Source: Liolophura sinensis (taxonomy: Eukaryota; Mollusca; Polyplacophora; Chitonida; Chitonidae). From it: 64,000 nucleotides of DNA. Position 1 is the first letter of the stretch, and the number at the start of each line of letters is the position of its first letter. This document shows positions 1-12,300 of the stretch, piece by piece. A model generated the notes under the pieces. That model did not search any database and was not told where the DNA came from. It saw only the letters and a list, made by a program, of their open reading frames with translations. Where the stretch lies: contig NW_027017968.1 in NCBI RefSeq assembly GCF_032854445.1, positions 1-64,000 of the forward strand, read 5' to 3'. Both the position numbers and the translations under genes were made by a program.

Positions 1-320
1 TCAACTTTTGACTATAAGTTATGTGCCCTTCGGTAGCCCAGAAGACCTGAAATCTTTGTGCTCAGCCCATTTATCTCACCCAGCAATTGCCTTACTTCTA
101 AGTGCAAGACAATCTCAATGTCTTTATCTACGTGTAGAAAAACCACACCATTTGTACGTGAAAAACACAAGGTACTTGATACAGTCTGCTGTAAAAAGTA
201 CAACTGAACACTGACCCACTTCAGTAAGTTGCCAAAAGATGCGGAATTGAGCCAGGCATCGGCAGCTGTTGAAAAATTGCAAATTTCTCTGGTTTCCATG
301 GAGTAAGAGCCGTTGCTGGG

Positions 321-328
321 CACGTGAT
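321..328. other. CACGTGAT box, once per monomer
   Basis: CACGTG is a perfect palindrome (E-box/G-box core). Read on the other strand the 8-mer is ATCACGTG, which fits the RTCACRTG consensus of yeast centromere element I. It lies at phase 321 of each unit and stays intact although the bases just upstream vary (gggcac, gtgcac, ggtcac). Exceptions seen are M40 (cacgtgttt near 21714) and M42 (cacgtggatt near 22804). Function is not shown. Confidence 0.5.
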
Positions 329-337
329 TATGATATA

Positions 338-347
338 AATGATCATT
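338..347. other. Palindrome AATGATCATT, most monomers
   Basis: This is a perfect 10-bp dyad ten bases downstream of the CACGTGAT box. It is kept in most monomers. One group (M6, M8, M11, M18, M30 and others) reads aatgatcagt instead, which breaks one arm, and another reads aacgatcatt (M29). Together with CACGTG it makes a paired-palindrome region that could bind dimeric proteins. This is inference only. Confidence 0.45.
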
Positions 348-458
348 CAATTGTCACTTCAGCCAAAAGTATTGGTCGGAGAGCAACGCGGTTTGCACCA
401 TTCGATTTCTCGTCACAAAATACGTCGGATTAGTTTCTTACCAGCAGCACTGGAACAG

Positions 459-492
459 TTTTTCCACTTTTGCATTTTTACCTGGTCTTTTT
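459..492. other. T-tract cluster near the 3' end of each monomer (M1)
   Basis: Four T runs of 4-5 bases start at 459, 468, 475 and 488, roughly one helical turn apart on average. Such spacing can bend DNA. The cluster is present in every monomer; M38 and M39 change gcattttt to acattttt. Curvature was not computed. Confidence 0.4.
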
Positions 493-1098
493 GTTAATTG
501 AAATCGGCTACACTGTACTCTGTACAATCGCGACTGGTCATTACTATATTCAACTTTTGACTATAAGTTATGTGCCCTTCGGTAGCCCAGAAGACCTGAA
601 ATCTTTGGGCCAAGCCCATTTAACTCACCCAGCAATTGTCTTACTTCTAAGTCGAAGACAATCTCAATGTCTTTATCTATGTGTAGAAAAACCAGACCAT
701 TTGTACATAAAAAACGCAAGGTACTTGATACAGTCTGCTGTAAAAAGTACAACTAAACACTTACCCACTTCAGTAAGGTGCCAAAAGATGCGGAATTGAG
801 CCAGGCATCGGCAGCTGTTAAAAAATTGTAAAGTTCCCTGGTTTAAATGGAGTAAGAGCCGTTGCTGGGCACGTGATTGTGACATAAATGATCATTCAAT
901 TGTCACTACAGGGAAAAGTATTAGTCGGAGAGCAACGCGGTTTGCACCATTCGATTTCTCGTCACAAAATACGTCGGATTAGCCTCTTACCAGCAGCAGT
1001 GGAACAGTTTTTCCACTTTTGCATTTTTACCTGGTCTTTTTGTTAATTGAAATCGGCTACACTGTACTCTGTACAATCGCGACTGGTCATTACTATAT

Positions 1099-1647
1099 TC
1101 AACTTTTGACTATAAGTTATGTGCCCTTCGGTAGCCCAGAAGACGTCAAATCTTTGGGCTAAGCCCATTTAACTCACCCAGCAATTGTCTTACTACTAAG
1201 TCCAAGACAATCTCAATGTCTTTATCTACGTGTAGAAAAACCACACCATTTGTACATAAAAAACACAAGGTACTTGATACAGTCTGCTGTAAAAAGTACA
1301 ACTGACCACAGACCCACATTTATAAGGTGCCAAAAGATGCGGAATTGGGCCAGGTATCGGCAGCTGTTGAAAAATTGCAAATTTCCCTGGTTTCCATGGA
1401 GTAAGAGCCGTTGCTGTGCACGTGATTATGACATAAATGATCATTCAATTGTCGCTACAGGCAAAAGTATTGGTCGGAAAGCAACGCGGTTGGCACCATT
1501 CGATTTCTCGTCACAAAATACGTCGGATTAGCCTCTTACTAGTAGCACTGGAACAGTTTTTCCACTTTTGCATTTTTGCCTGGTCTTTTTGTTAATTGAA
1601 ACCGGCTACACAGTACTCTGTACAATCGCGACTGGTCATTACTATAT
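1099..1647. repeat. Example monomer (M3) with internal map
   Basis: A typical 549-bp unit, phase 1 set at tcaacttttg. Phases about 105-130 (caagacaatctc onward) and 170-201 (ggtacttgatacag onward) are almost invariant across the window. Phases about 30-65, 85-104, 150-167, 202-236 and 320-380 hold most diagnostic variants. Near phase 57 is the inverted repeat GGGCT-A-AGCCC (1156-1166). The 3' part carries the CACGTGAT box, the AATGATCATT palindrome and a T-tract cluster. Units join without a spacer. No internal sub-repeat is evident by eye. The length is divisible by three, so reading frames carry over between units, but no frame stays open. Confidence 0.9.
1155..1167. other. Short inverted repeat TGGGCTAAGCCCA (M3)
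   Basis: Six-base arms around a single A. Other monomers read gggctcagccc, gggccaagccc or gggcccagccc, all of which keep at least a GGGC/GCCC or GGG/CCC pairing. Units of M31 type (M31, M72, M93) read tcggccaagccc and lose one pair. A transcript could form a small hairpin here. Confidence 0.4.
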
Positions 1648-2745
1648 TCAACTTTTGACTATAAGTTATGTGCCCTTCGGTAGCTCAGAAGACCTGAAAT
1701 CTTAGGGCCAAGCCCATTTAACTCACCCAGCAATTGTCTTACTTATAAGTGGAAGACAATCTCAATGTCTTTATCTACGTGTAGAAAAACCACACCATTT
1801 GTACATAAAAAACGCAAGGTACTTGATACAGTCTGCTGTAAAAAGTACAACTAAACACTTACCCACATTTATAAGGTGCGAAAAGATGGGGAATTGGGCC
1901 AGGCATCGGCAGATGTTAAATAATTGCAAATATCCCTGGTTTCCATGGAGTAAGAGCCGTTGCTGGGCACGTGATTATGACAAAAATGATCATTGAATTG
2001 TCGCTACAGCCAAAAGTATTGGTCGGAGAGCTACGCGGTTTGCACCATTCGATTTCTCGTCACAAAATACGTCGGATTAGCCTCTTACTAGTAGCACTGG
2101 AACAGTTTTTCCACTTTTGCATTTTTGCCTGGTCTTTTTGTTAATTGAAACCGGCTACACAGTACTCTGTACAATCGCGACTGGTCATTACTATATTCAA
2201 CTTTTGACTATAAATTATGTGCCCTTCGGTAGCCCAGAAGACCTGAAATCTTTGGGCTAAGCCCATTTATCTCACCCAGCAATTGCCTTACTTCTAAGTG
2301 CAAGACAATCTCAATGTCTTTATCTACGTGTAGAAAAACCACACCATTTGTACGTGAAAAACACAAGGTACTTGATACAGTCTGCTGTAAAAAGTACAAC
2401 TGAACACTGACCCACTTCAGTAAGTTGCCAAAAGATGCGGAATTGAGCCAGGCATCGGCAGCTGTTGAAAAATTGCAAATTTCCCTGGTTTCCATGGAGT
2501 AAGAGCCGTTGCTGGGCACGTGATTATGATATAAATGATCATTCAATTGTCACTTCAGCCAAAAGTATTGGTCGGAGAGCAACGCGGTTTGCACCATTCG
2601 ATTTCTCGTCACAAAATACGTCGGATAAGCCTCTTACCAGCAGCACTGGAACAGTTTTTCCACTTTTGCATTTTTACCTGGTCTTTTTGTTAATTGAAAT
2701 CGGCTACACTGTACTCTGTACAATCGCGACTGGTCATTACTATAT

Positions 2746-4941
2746 TCAACTTTTGACTATAAGTTATGTGCCCTTCGGTAGCCCAGAAGACCTGAAATCT
2801 TTGGGCCAAGCCCATTTAACTCACCCAGCAATTGTCTTACTTCTAAGTCCAAGACAATCTCAATGTCTTTATCTACGTGTAGAAAAACCACACCATTTGT
2901 ACGTGAAAAACACAAGGTACTTGATACAGTCTGCTGTAAAAAGTACAACTAAACACTGACCCACATTTATAAGATGCCAAAAGATGCGGAATTGGGCCAG
3001 GCATCGGCAGCTGTTAAAAAATTGCAAATATCCCTGGTTTCCATGGAGTAAGAGCCGTTGCTGGGCACGTGATTATGACCTAAATGATCAGTCAATTGTC
3101 ACTACAGCCAAAAGTATTGGTCGGAGAGCAACGCGGTTTGCACCATTCGATTTCTCGTCACAAAATACGTCGGATTACCCTCTTACCAGCAGCACTGGAA
3201 CAGTTTTTCCACTTTTGCATTTTTGCCTGGTCTTTTTGTTAATTGAAATCGGCTACACTGTACTCTGTACAATCGCGACTGGTCATTACTATATTCAACT
3301 TTTGACTATAAGTTATGTGCCCTTCGGTAGCCCAGAAGACGTCAAATCTTTGGGCTAAGCCCATTTAACTCACCCAGCAATTGTCTTACTTCTAAGTGCA
3401 AGACAATCTCAATGTCTTTATCTACGTGTAGAAAAACCACACCATTTGTACGTGAAAAACACAAGGTACTTGATACAGTCTGCTGTAAAAAGTACAACTG
3501 AACACTGACCCACTTCAGTAAGGTGCCAAAAGATGCGGAATTGAGCCAGGCATCGGCAGCTGTTGAAAAATTGCAAATATCCCTGGTTCCCATGGAGTAA
3601 GAGCCGTTGCTGGGCACGTGATTATGACATAAATGATCATTAAATTGTCGCTACAGGCAAAAGTATTAGTCGGAGAGCAACGCGGTTTGCACCATTCGAT
3701 TTCTCGTCACAAAATACGTCGGATTAGCCTCTTACCAGCAGCACTGGAACAGTTTTTCCACTTTTGCATTTTTACCTGGTCTTTTTGTTAATTGAAATCG
3801 GCTACACTGTACTCTGTACAATCGCGACTGGTCATTACTATATTCAACTTTTGACTATAAGTTATGTGCCTTTCGGTAGCCCAGAAGACGTCAAATCTTT
3901 GGGCCAAGCCCATTTAACTCACCCAGCAATTGTCTTACTTCTAAGTCCAAGACAATCTCAATGTCTTTATCTACGTGTAGAAAAACCACACCATTTGTAC
4001 GTGAAAAACACAAGGTACTTGATACAGTCTGCTGTTAAAAGTACAACTGACCACAGACCCACATGAATAAGGTGCCAAAAGATGCGGAATTGGGCCAGGC
4101 ATCGGCAGCTGTTAAAAAATTGCAAATATCCCTGGTTTCCATGGAGTAAGAGCCGTTGCTGGGCACGTGATTATGACCTAAATGATCAGTCAATTGTCAC
4201 TACAGCCAAAAGTATTGGTCGGAGAGCAACGCGGTTTGCACCATTCGATTTCTCGTCACAAAATACGTCGGATTACCCTCTTACCAGCAGCACTGGAACA
4301 GTTTTTCCACTTTTGCATTTTTGCCTGGTCTTTTTGTTAATTGAAATCGGCTACACTGTACTCTGTACAATCGCGACTGGTCATTACTATATTCAACTTT
4401 TGACTATAAGTTATGTGCCCTTCGGTAGCCCAGAAGACGTCAAATCTTTGGGCTAAGCCCATTTAACTCACCCAGCAATTGTCTTACTTCTAAGTGCAAG
4501 ACAATCTCAATGTCTTTATCTACGTGTAGAAAAACCACACCATTTGTACGTGAAAAACACCAGGTACTTGATACAGTCTGCTGTAAAAAGTACAACTGAA
4601 CACTGACCCACTTCAGTAAGGTGCCAAAAGATGCGGAATTGAGCCAGGCATCGGCAGCTGTTGAAAAATTGCAAATATCCCTGGTTCCCATGGAGTAAGA
4701 GCCGTTGCTGGGCACGTGATTATGACATAAATGATCATTAAATTGTCGCTACAGGCAAAAGTATTAGTCGGAGAGCAACGCGGTTTGCACCATTCGATTT
4801 CTCGTCACAAAATACGTCGGATTAGCCTCTTACCAGCAGCACTGGAACAGTTTTTCCACTTTTGCATTTTTACCTGGTCTTTTTGTTAATTGAAATCGGC
4901 TACACTGTACTCTGTACAATCGCGACTGGTCATTACTATAT
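2746..4941. repeat. Monomers M6-M9: two-monomer tandem expansion in segment A
   Basis: Units start at 2746, 3295, 3844 and 4393. The stretch 2984-3843 is repeated with very few changes at 4082-4941, a shift of exactly 1098 bp (two monomers). Both copies carry gacctaaatgatcagtc, the unusual ggattaccc and the ggttccc variant. M9 differs from M7 by caccagg in place of cacaagg. Segment B has only one such unit after its M6 equivalent (M70 at 37866), so the extra pair was gained in A or lost in B. Confidence 0.85.
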
Positions 4942-5490
4942 TCAACTTTTGACTATAAGTTATGTGCCCTTCGGTAGCCCAGAAGACGTCAAATCTTTGG
5001 GCTAAGCCCATTTAACTCACCCAGCAATTGTCTTACTTCTAAGTGCAAGACAATCTCAATGTCTTTATCTACGTGTAGGAAAACCAGACCATTTGTACGT
5101 GAAAAACACAAGGTACTTGATACAGTCTGCTGTAAAAAGTACAACTGAACACTGACCCACTTCAGTAAGGTGCCAAAAGATGCGGAATTGAGCCAGGCAT
5201 CGGCAGCTGTTGAGAAATTGCAAATATCCCTGGTTTCCATGGAGTAAGAGCCGTTGCTGGGCACGTGATTATGACATCAATGATCATTCAATTGTCGCTA
5301 CAGGCAAAAGTATTAGTCGGAGAGCAACGCGGTTTGCACCATTCGATTTGTCGTCATAAAATACGTCGGATTAGCCTCTTACCAGCAGCACTGGAACAGT
5401 TTTTCCACTTTTGCATTTTTACCTGGTCTTTTTGTTAATTGAAATCGGCTACACTGTACTCTGTACAATCGCGACTGGTCATTACTATAT
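4942..5490. repeat. Monomer M10
   Basis: A 549-bp unit marked by gttgagaaattgcaaatat, gacatcaatgatc, attagtcgg and tttgtcgtcataaaa. The same type reappears as M33 (17557), M36 (19196), M95 (51599), M98 (53246) and M108 (58736), where it is a member of the three-monomer HOR. A private change, gtaggaaaaccagacc near 5077-5092, separates it from those units. Segment B has no direct equivalent at this place. Confidence 0.88.
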
Positions 5491-8400
5491 TCAACTTTTG
5501 ACTATAAGTTATGTGCCCTTCGGTAGCCCAGGAGACGTCAAATCTTTGGGCTAAGCCCATTTAACTCACCCAGCAATTGTCTTACTTCTAAGTGCAAGAC
5601 AATCTCAATGTCTTTATCTACGTGTAGAAAAACCACACCATTTGTACGTGAAAAACACAAGGTACTTGATACAGTCTGCTGTAAAAAGTACAACTGACCA
5701 CAGAACCACATGAATAAGGTGCCAAAAGATGCGGAATTGAGCCAGGGATCGGCAGCTGTTGAAAAATTGCAAATTTCCCTGGTTTCCATGGAGTAAGAGC
5801 CGTTGCTGGGCACGTGATTATGACATAAATGATCAGTCAATTGTCACTACAGCCAAAAGTATTGGTCGGAGAGCAACGCGGTTTGCACCATTCGATTTCT
5901 CGTCACAAAATACGTCGGATTAGCCTCTTACCAGCAGCACTGGAACAGTTTTTCCACTTTTGCATTTTTGCCTGGTCTTTTTGTTAATTGAAATCGGCTA
6001 CACTGTACTCTGTACAATCGCGACTGGTCATTACTATATTCAACTTTTGACTATAAGTTATGTGCCCTTCGGTAGCACAGAAAACGTCAAATCTTTGGGC
6101 TCAGCCCATTTAACTCACCCAGCAATTGCCTTACTTCTAAGTGCAAGACAATCTCAATGTCTTTATCTACGTGTAGAAAAACCACACCATTTGTACGTGA
6201 AAAACACAAGGTACTTGATACAGTCTGCTGTAAAAAGTACAACTGAACACTGGCCCACTTCAGTAAGGTGGCAAAAGATGCGGAATTGAGCCAGGCATCC
6301 GCAGCTCTTGAAAAATTGCCAATTTCCCTGGTTTCCATGGAGTAAGAGCCGTTGCTGGGCACGTGATTATGACATAAATGATCATTCAATTGTCGCTACA
6401 GCCAAAAGTATTGGTCGGAGAGCAACGCGGTTTGCACCATTGGATTTCTCGTCACAAAATACGTCGGATTAGCCTCTTACCATCAGCACTGGAACAGTTT
6501 TTCCACTTTTGCATTTTTGCCTGGTCTTTTTGTTAATTGAAATCGGCTACACTGTACTCTGTACAATCGCGACTGGTCATTACTATATTCAACTTTTGTC
6601 TATAAGTTATGTGCCCTTCGGTAGCCCAGAAGACCTGAAATCATTGGGCCAAGCCCATTTAACTCACCCAGCAATTGTCTAACTTCTAAGTCCAAGACAA
6701 TCTCAATGTCTTTATCTACGTGTAGAAAAACCAGACCATTTGTACATAAAAAACACAAGGTACTTGATACAGTCTGCTGTAAAAAGTACAACTAAACACT
6801 GATCCACATCAGTAAGGTGCCAAAAGATGTGGAATTGGGCCAGGCATCGGCAGCTGTTAAAAAATTGCAAATATCCCTGGTTTCCATTGAGTAAGAGCCG
6901 TTGCTGGGCACGTGATTATGACATCAATGATCATTGAATTGTCGCTACAGCCAAAAGTATTGGTCGGAGAGCAACGCAGTTTGCACCATTCGATTTCTCG
7001 TCACAAAATACGTCGGATTAGCCTCTTACCAGCAGCACTGGAACAGTTTTTTTCACTTTTGCATTTTTGCCTGGTCTTTTTGTTAATTGAAATCGGCTAC
7101 ACTGTACTCTGTACAATCGCGACTGGTCATTACTATATTCAACTTTTGACTATAAGTTATGTGCCCTTCGGTAGCCCAGAAGACGTCAAAACTTTGGGCT
7201 AAGCCCATTTAACTCACCCAGCAATTGTCTTACTTCTAAGTGCAAGACAATCTCAATGTCTTTATCTACGTGTAGAAAAACCACACCATTTGTACGTGAT
7301 AAACACAAGGTACTTGATACAGTCTGCTGTAAAAAGTACAACTGAACACTTACCCACTTCAGTAAGGTGCCAAAGATGCGGAATTGAGCCAGGCATCGGC
7401 AGCTGTTGAAAAATTGCAAATTTGCCTGGTTTCCATGGAGTAAGAGCCGTTGCTGGGCACGTGATTATGACATCAATGATCATTCAATTGTCGCTACAGC
7501 CAAACGTATTGGTCGGAGAGCAACGCGGTTTGCACCATTCGATTTCTCGTCACAAAATACGTCGGATTAGTTTCTTACCAGCAGCACTGGAACAGTTTTT
7601 CCACTTTTGCATTTTTACCTGGTCTTTTTGTTAATTGAAATCGGCTACACTGTACTCTGTACAATCGCGACTGGTCATTACTATATTCAACTTTTGACTA
7701 TAAGTTATGTGCCCTTCGGTAGCCCAGAAGACCTGAAATCTTTGGGCTAAGCCCATTTAACTCACCCAGCAATTGTCTTACTTCTCAGTCCAAGACAATC
7801 TCAATGTCTTTATCTACGTGTAGAAAAACCACACCATTTGTACATAAAAAACACAAGGTACTTGATACAGTCTGCTGTAAAAAGTACAACTGACCACAGA
7901 CCCACATTTATTAGGTGCCAAAAGATGCGGAATTGGGCCAGGTATCGGCAGCTGTTGAAAAATTGCAAATTTCCCTGGTTTCCATGGAGTAAGAGCCGTT
8001 GCTGTGCACGTGATTATGACATAAATGATCATTCAATTGTCGCTACAGGCAAAAGTATTGGTCGGAAAGCAACGCGGTTTGCACCATTCGATTTCTCGTC
8101 ACAAAATACGTCGGATTAGCCTCTTACTAGTAGCACTGGAACAGTTTTTCCACTTTTGCATTTTTGCCTGGTCTTTTTGTTAATTGAAACCGGCTACACA
8201 GTACTCTGTACAATCGCGACTGGTCATTACTATATTCAACTTTTGACTATAAATTATGTGCCGTTCGGTAGCCCAGAAGACCTGAAATCTTTGGGCTAAG
8301 CCCATTTATCTCACCCAGCAATTGCCTTACTTCTAAGTGCAAGACAATCTCAATGTCTTTATCTACGTGTAGAAAAACCACACCATTTGTACGTGAAAAA

Positions 8401-9333
8401 CACAAGGTACTTGATACAGTCTGCTGTAAAAAGTACGACTGAACACTGACCCACTTCAGTAAGGTGCCAAAAGATGCGGAATTGAGCCAGGCATCGGCAG
8501 CTGTTGAAAAATTGCAAATTTGCCTGGTTTCCATGGAGTAAGAGCCGTTGCTGGTCACGTGATTATGACATAAATGATCATTCAATTGTCGCTACAGCCA
8601 AAAGTATTTGTCGGAGAGCAACGCGGATTGCACCATTCAATTTCTCGTCACAAAATACGTCGGATTAGCCTCTTACCAGCAGCACTGGAACAGTTTTTCC
8701 ACTTTTGCATTTTTACCTGGTCTTTTTGTTAATTAAAATCGGCTACACTGTACTCTGTACAATCGCGACTGGTCATTACTATATTCAACTTTTGACTATA
8801 AGTTATGTGCCCTTCGGTAGCCCAGAAGACCTGAAATCTTTGGGCTAAGCCCATTTAACTCACCCAGCAATTGTCTTACTTCCAAGTCCAAGACAATCTC
8901 AATGTCTTTATCTACGTGTAGAAAAACCACACCATTTGTACATAAAAAACACAAGGTACTTGATACAGTCTGCTGTAAAAAGTACAACTAAACACTGACC
9001 CACATTTATAAGATGCCAAAAGATGCGGAATTGGGCCAGCCATCGGCAGCTGTTAAAAAATTGCAAATATCCCTGGTTTCCATGGAGTAAGAGCCGTTGC
9101 TGGGCACGTGATTATGACATCAATGATCATTCAATTGTCGCTACAGGCAAAAGTATTAGTCGGAGAGCAACGCGGTTTGCACCATTCGATTTGTCGTCAT
9201 AAAATACGTCGGATTAGCTTCTTACTAGCAGCACTGGAACAGTTTTTCCACTTTTGCATTTTTACCTGGTCTTTTTGTTAATTGAAATCGGCTACACTGT
9301 ACTCTGTACAATCGCGACTGGTCATTACTATAT
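5491..9333. repeat. Seven-monomer HOR, unit 1 (M11-M17, 3843 bp)
   Basis: Units start at 5491, 6040, 6589, 7139, 7687, 8236 and 8785. Type markers in order: M11 ccaggagacgtc with gaccacagaacc; M12 tagcacag, gtggcaaaag and catccgcagctcttg; M13 gtctataagtt, tgtctaac and ccattgag; M14 caaaactttggg, gtgataaac and ccaaagatg; M15 cttctcagtcc, atttattagg and tgtgcac; M16 actataaatt, gctggtcacg and ttaattaaaatc; M17 cttccaagtcc and ccagccatcgg. The same order starts again exactly 3843 bp later at 9334. M12 differs from M19 by gaaaacgtc, tggccc and attggattt. Confidence 0.92.
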
Positions 9334-12300
9334 TCAACTTTTGACTATAAGTTATGTGCCCTTCGGTAGCCCAGGAGACGTCAAATCTTTGGGCTAAGCC
9401 CATTTAACTCACCCAGCAATTGTCTTACTTCTAAGTGCAAGACAATCTCAATGTCTTTATCTACGTGTAGAAAAACCACACCATTTGTACGTGAAAAACA
9501 CAAGGTACTTGATACAGTCTGCTGTAAAAAGTACAACTGACCACAGAACCACATGAATAAGGTGCCAAAAGATGCGGAATTGAGCCAGGGATCGGCAGCT
9601 GTTGAAAAATTGCAAATTTCCCTGGTTTCCATGGAGTAAGAGCCGTTGCTGGGCACGTGATTATGACATAAATGATCAGTCAATTGTCACCACAGCCAAA
9701 AGTATTGGTCGGAGAGCAACGCGGTTTGCACCATTCGATTTCTCGTCACAAAATACGTCGGATTAGCCTCTTACCAGCAGCACTGGAACACTTTTTCCAC
9801 TTTTGCATTTTTGCCTGGTCTTTTTGTTAATTGAAATCGGCTACACTGTACTCTGTACAATCGCGACTGGTCATTACTATATTCAACTTTTGACTATAAG
9901 TTATGTGCCCTTCGGTAGCACAGAAGACGTCAAATCTTTGGGCTCAGCCCATTTAACTCACCCAGCAATTGCCTTACTTCTAAGTGCAAGACAATCTCAA
10001 TGTCTTTATCTACGTGTAGAAAAACCACACCATTTGTACGTGAAAAACACAAGGTACTTGATACAGTCTGCTGTAAAAAGTACAACTGAACACTGACCCA
10101 CTTCAGTAAGGTGGCAAAAGATGCGGAATTGAGCCAGGCATCCGCAGCTCTTGAAAAATTGCCAATTTCCCTGGTTTCCATGGAGTAAGAGCCGTTGCTG
10201 GGCACGTGATTATGACATAAATGATCATTCAATTGTCGCTACAGCCAAAAGTATTGGTCGGAGAGCAACGCGGTTTGCACCATTCGATTTCTCGTCACAA
10301 AATACGTCGGATTAGCCTCTTACCATCAGCACTGGAACAGTTTTTCCACTTTTGCATTTTTGCCTGGTCTTTTTGTTAATTGAAATCGGCTACACTGTAC
10401 TCTGTACAATCGCGACTGGTCATTACTATATTCAACTTTTGTCTATAAGTTATGTGCCCTTCGGTAGCCCAGAAGACCTGAAATCATTGGGCCAAGCCCA
10501 TTTAACTCACCCAGCAATTGTCTAACTTCTAAGTCCAAGACAATCTCAATGTCTTTATCTACGTGTAGAAAAACCAGACCATTTGTACATAAAAAACACA
10601 AGGTACTTGATACAGTCTGCTGTAAAAAGTACAACTAAACACTGATCCACATCAGTAAGGTGCCAAAAGATGTGGAATTGGGCCAGGCATCGGCAGCTGT
10701 TAAAAAATTGCAAATATCCCTGGTTTCCATTGAGTAAGAGCCGTTGCTGGGCACGTGATTATGACATCAATGATCATTGAATTGTCGCTACAGCCAAAAG
10801 TATTGGTCGGAGAGCAACGCAGTTTGCACCATTCGATTTCTCGTCACAAAATACGTCGGATTAGCCTCTTACCAGCAGCACTGGAACAGTTTTTTCACTT
10901 TTGCATTTTTGCCTGGTCTTTTTGTTAATTGAAATCGGCTACACTGTACTCTGTACAATCGCGACTGGTCATTACTATATTCAACTTTTGACTATAAGTT
11001 ATGTGCCCTTCGGTAGCCCAGAAGACGTCAAAACTTTGGGCTAAGCCCATTTAACTCACCCAGCAATTGTCTTACTTCTAAGTGCAAGACAATCTCAATG
11101 TCTTTATCTACGTGTAGAAAAACCACACCATTTGTACGTGATAAACACAAGGTACTTGATACAGTCTGCTGTAAAAAGTACAACTGAACACTTACCCACT
11201 TCAGTAAGGTGCCAAAGATGCGGAATTGAGCCAGGCATCGGCAGCTGTTGAAAAATTGCAAATTTCCCTGGTTTCCATGGAGTAAGAGCCTTTGCTGGGC
11301 ACGTGATTATGACATCAATGATCATTCAATTGTCGCTACAGCCAAACGTATTGGTCGGAGAGCAACGCGGTTTGCACCATTCGATTTCTCGTCACAAAAT
11401 ACGTCGGATTAGTTTCTTACCAGCAGCACTGGAACAGTTTTTCCACTTTTGCATTTTTACCTGGTCTTTTTGTTAATTGAAATCGGCTACACTGTACTCT
11501 GTACAATCGCGACTGGTCATTACTATATTCAACTTTTGACTATAAGTTATGTGCCCTTCGGTAGCCCAGAAGACCTGAAATCTTTGGGCTAAGCCCATTT
11601 AACTCACCCAGCAATTGTCTTACTTCTCAGTTCAAGACAATCTCAATGTCTTTATCTACGTGTAGAAAAACCACACCATTTGTACATAAAAAAACACAAG
11701 GTACTTGATACAGTCTGCTGTAAAAAGTACAACTGACCACAGACCCACATTTATTAGGTGCCAAAAGATGCGGAATTGGGCCAGGTATCGGCAGCTGTTG
11801 AAAAATTGCCAATTTCCCTGGTTTCCATGGAGTAAGAGCCGTTGCTGTGCACGTGATTATGACATAAATGATCATTCAATTGTCGCTACAGGCAAAAGTA
11901 TTGGTCGGAAAGCAACGCGGTTTGCACCATTCGATTTCTCGTCACAAAATACGTCGGATTAGCCTCTTACTAGTAGCACTGGAACAGTTTTTCCACTTTT
12001 GCATTTTTGCCTGGTCTTTTTGTTAATTGAAACCGGCTACACAGTACTCTGTACAATCGCGACTGGTCATTACTATATTCAACTTTTGACTATAAATTAT
12101 GTGCCCTTCGGTAGCCCAGAAGACCTGAAATCTTTGGGCTAAGCCCATTTATCTCACCCAGCAATTGCCTTACTTCTAAGTGCAAGACAATCTCAATGTC
12201 TTTATCTACGTGTAGAAAAACCACACCATTTGTACGTGAAAAACACAAGGTACTTGATACAGTCTGCTGTAAAAAGTACGACTGAACACTGACCCACTTC

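Larger units (their letters stand above)
1..2745. repeat. Monomers M1-M5 (leading group of segment A)
   Basis: Units start at 1, 550, 1099, 1648 and 2197, all 549 bp. The types are distinct. M1 has gtgctcag and a gatataaat box. M2 has gtcgaag, a ccagacc variant and tttaaatgg instead of tttccatgg. M3 has actaagtcc followed by gaccacagacc and tgtgcacgtg. M4 has tagctcag, cttagggcc, gatgggg and a caaaaatgatcattg box. M5 has actataaatt and tttatctc. The counterparts are M62-M65 and M68 in segment B. M4-like and M5-like units recur throughout the window. Confidence 0.92.

Noticed and set aside
34-419. RNA polymerase III A-box-like (TAGCCCAGAAGA at 34) and B-box-like (TTCGATTTC at 411) sites
   Set aside because: Both depart from consensus and lie about 370 bp apart, too far for a normal internal promoter. 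Such matches are expected by chance.
1-549. CENP-B box
   Set aside because: I looked for the core TTCG....A..CGGG on both strands of a monomer and found no match.
1-549. Ancestral 183-bp trimer inside the 549-bp unit
   Set aside because: The three thirds of M1 show no visible similarity beyond 8-base matches such as caattgtc.
2465-2959. Open frames of 90 to 170 codons repeated on both strands every 549 bp, for example 2465-2959 and 15383-15787
   Set aside because: 549 is a multiple of three, so chance frames recur in phase. Their ends move with single substitutions and no frame is conserved as coding.
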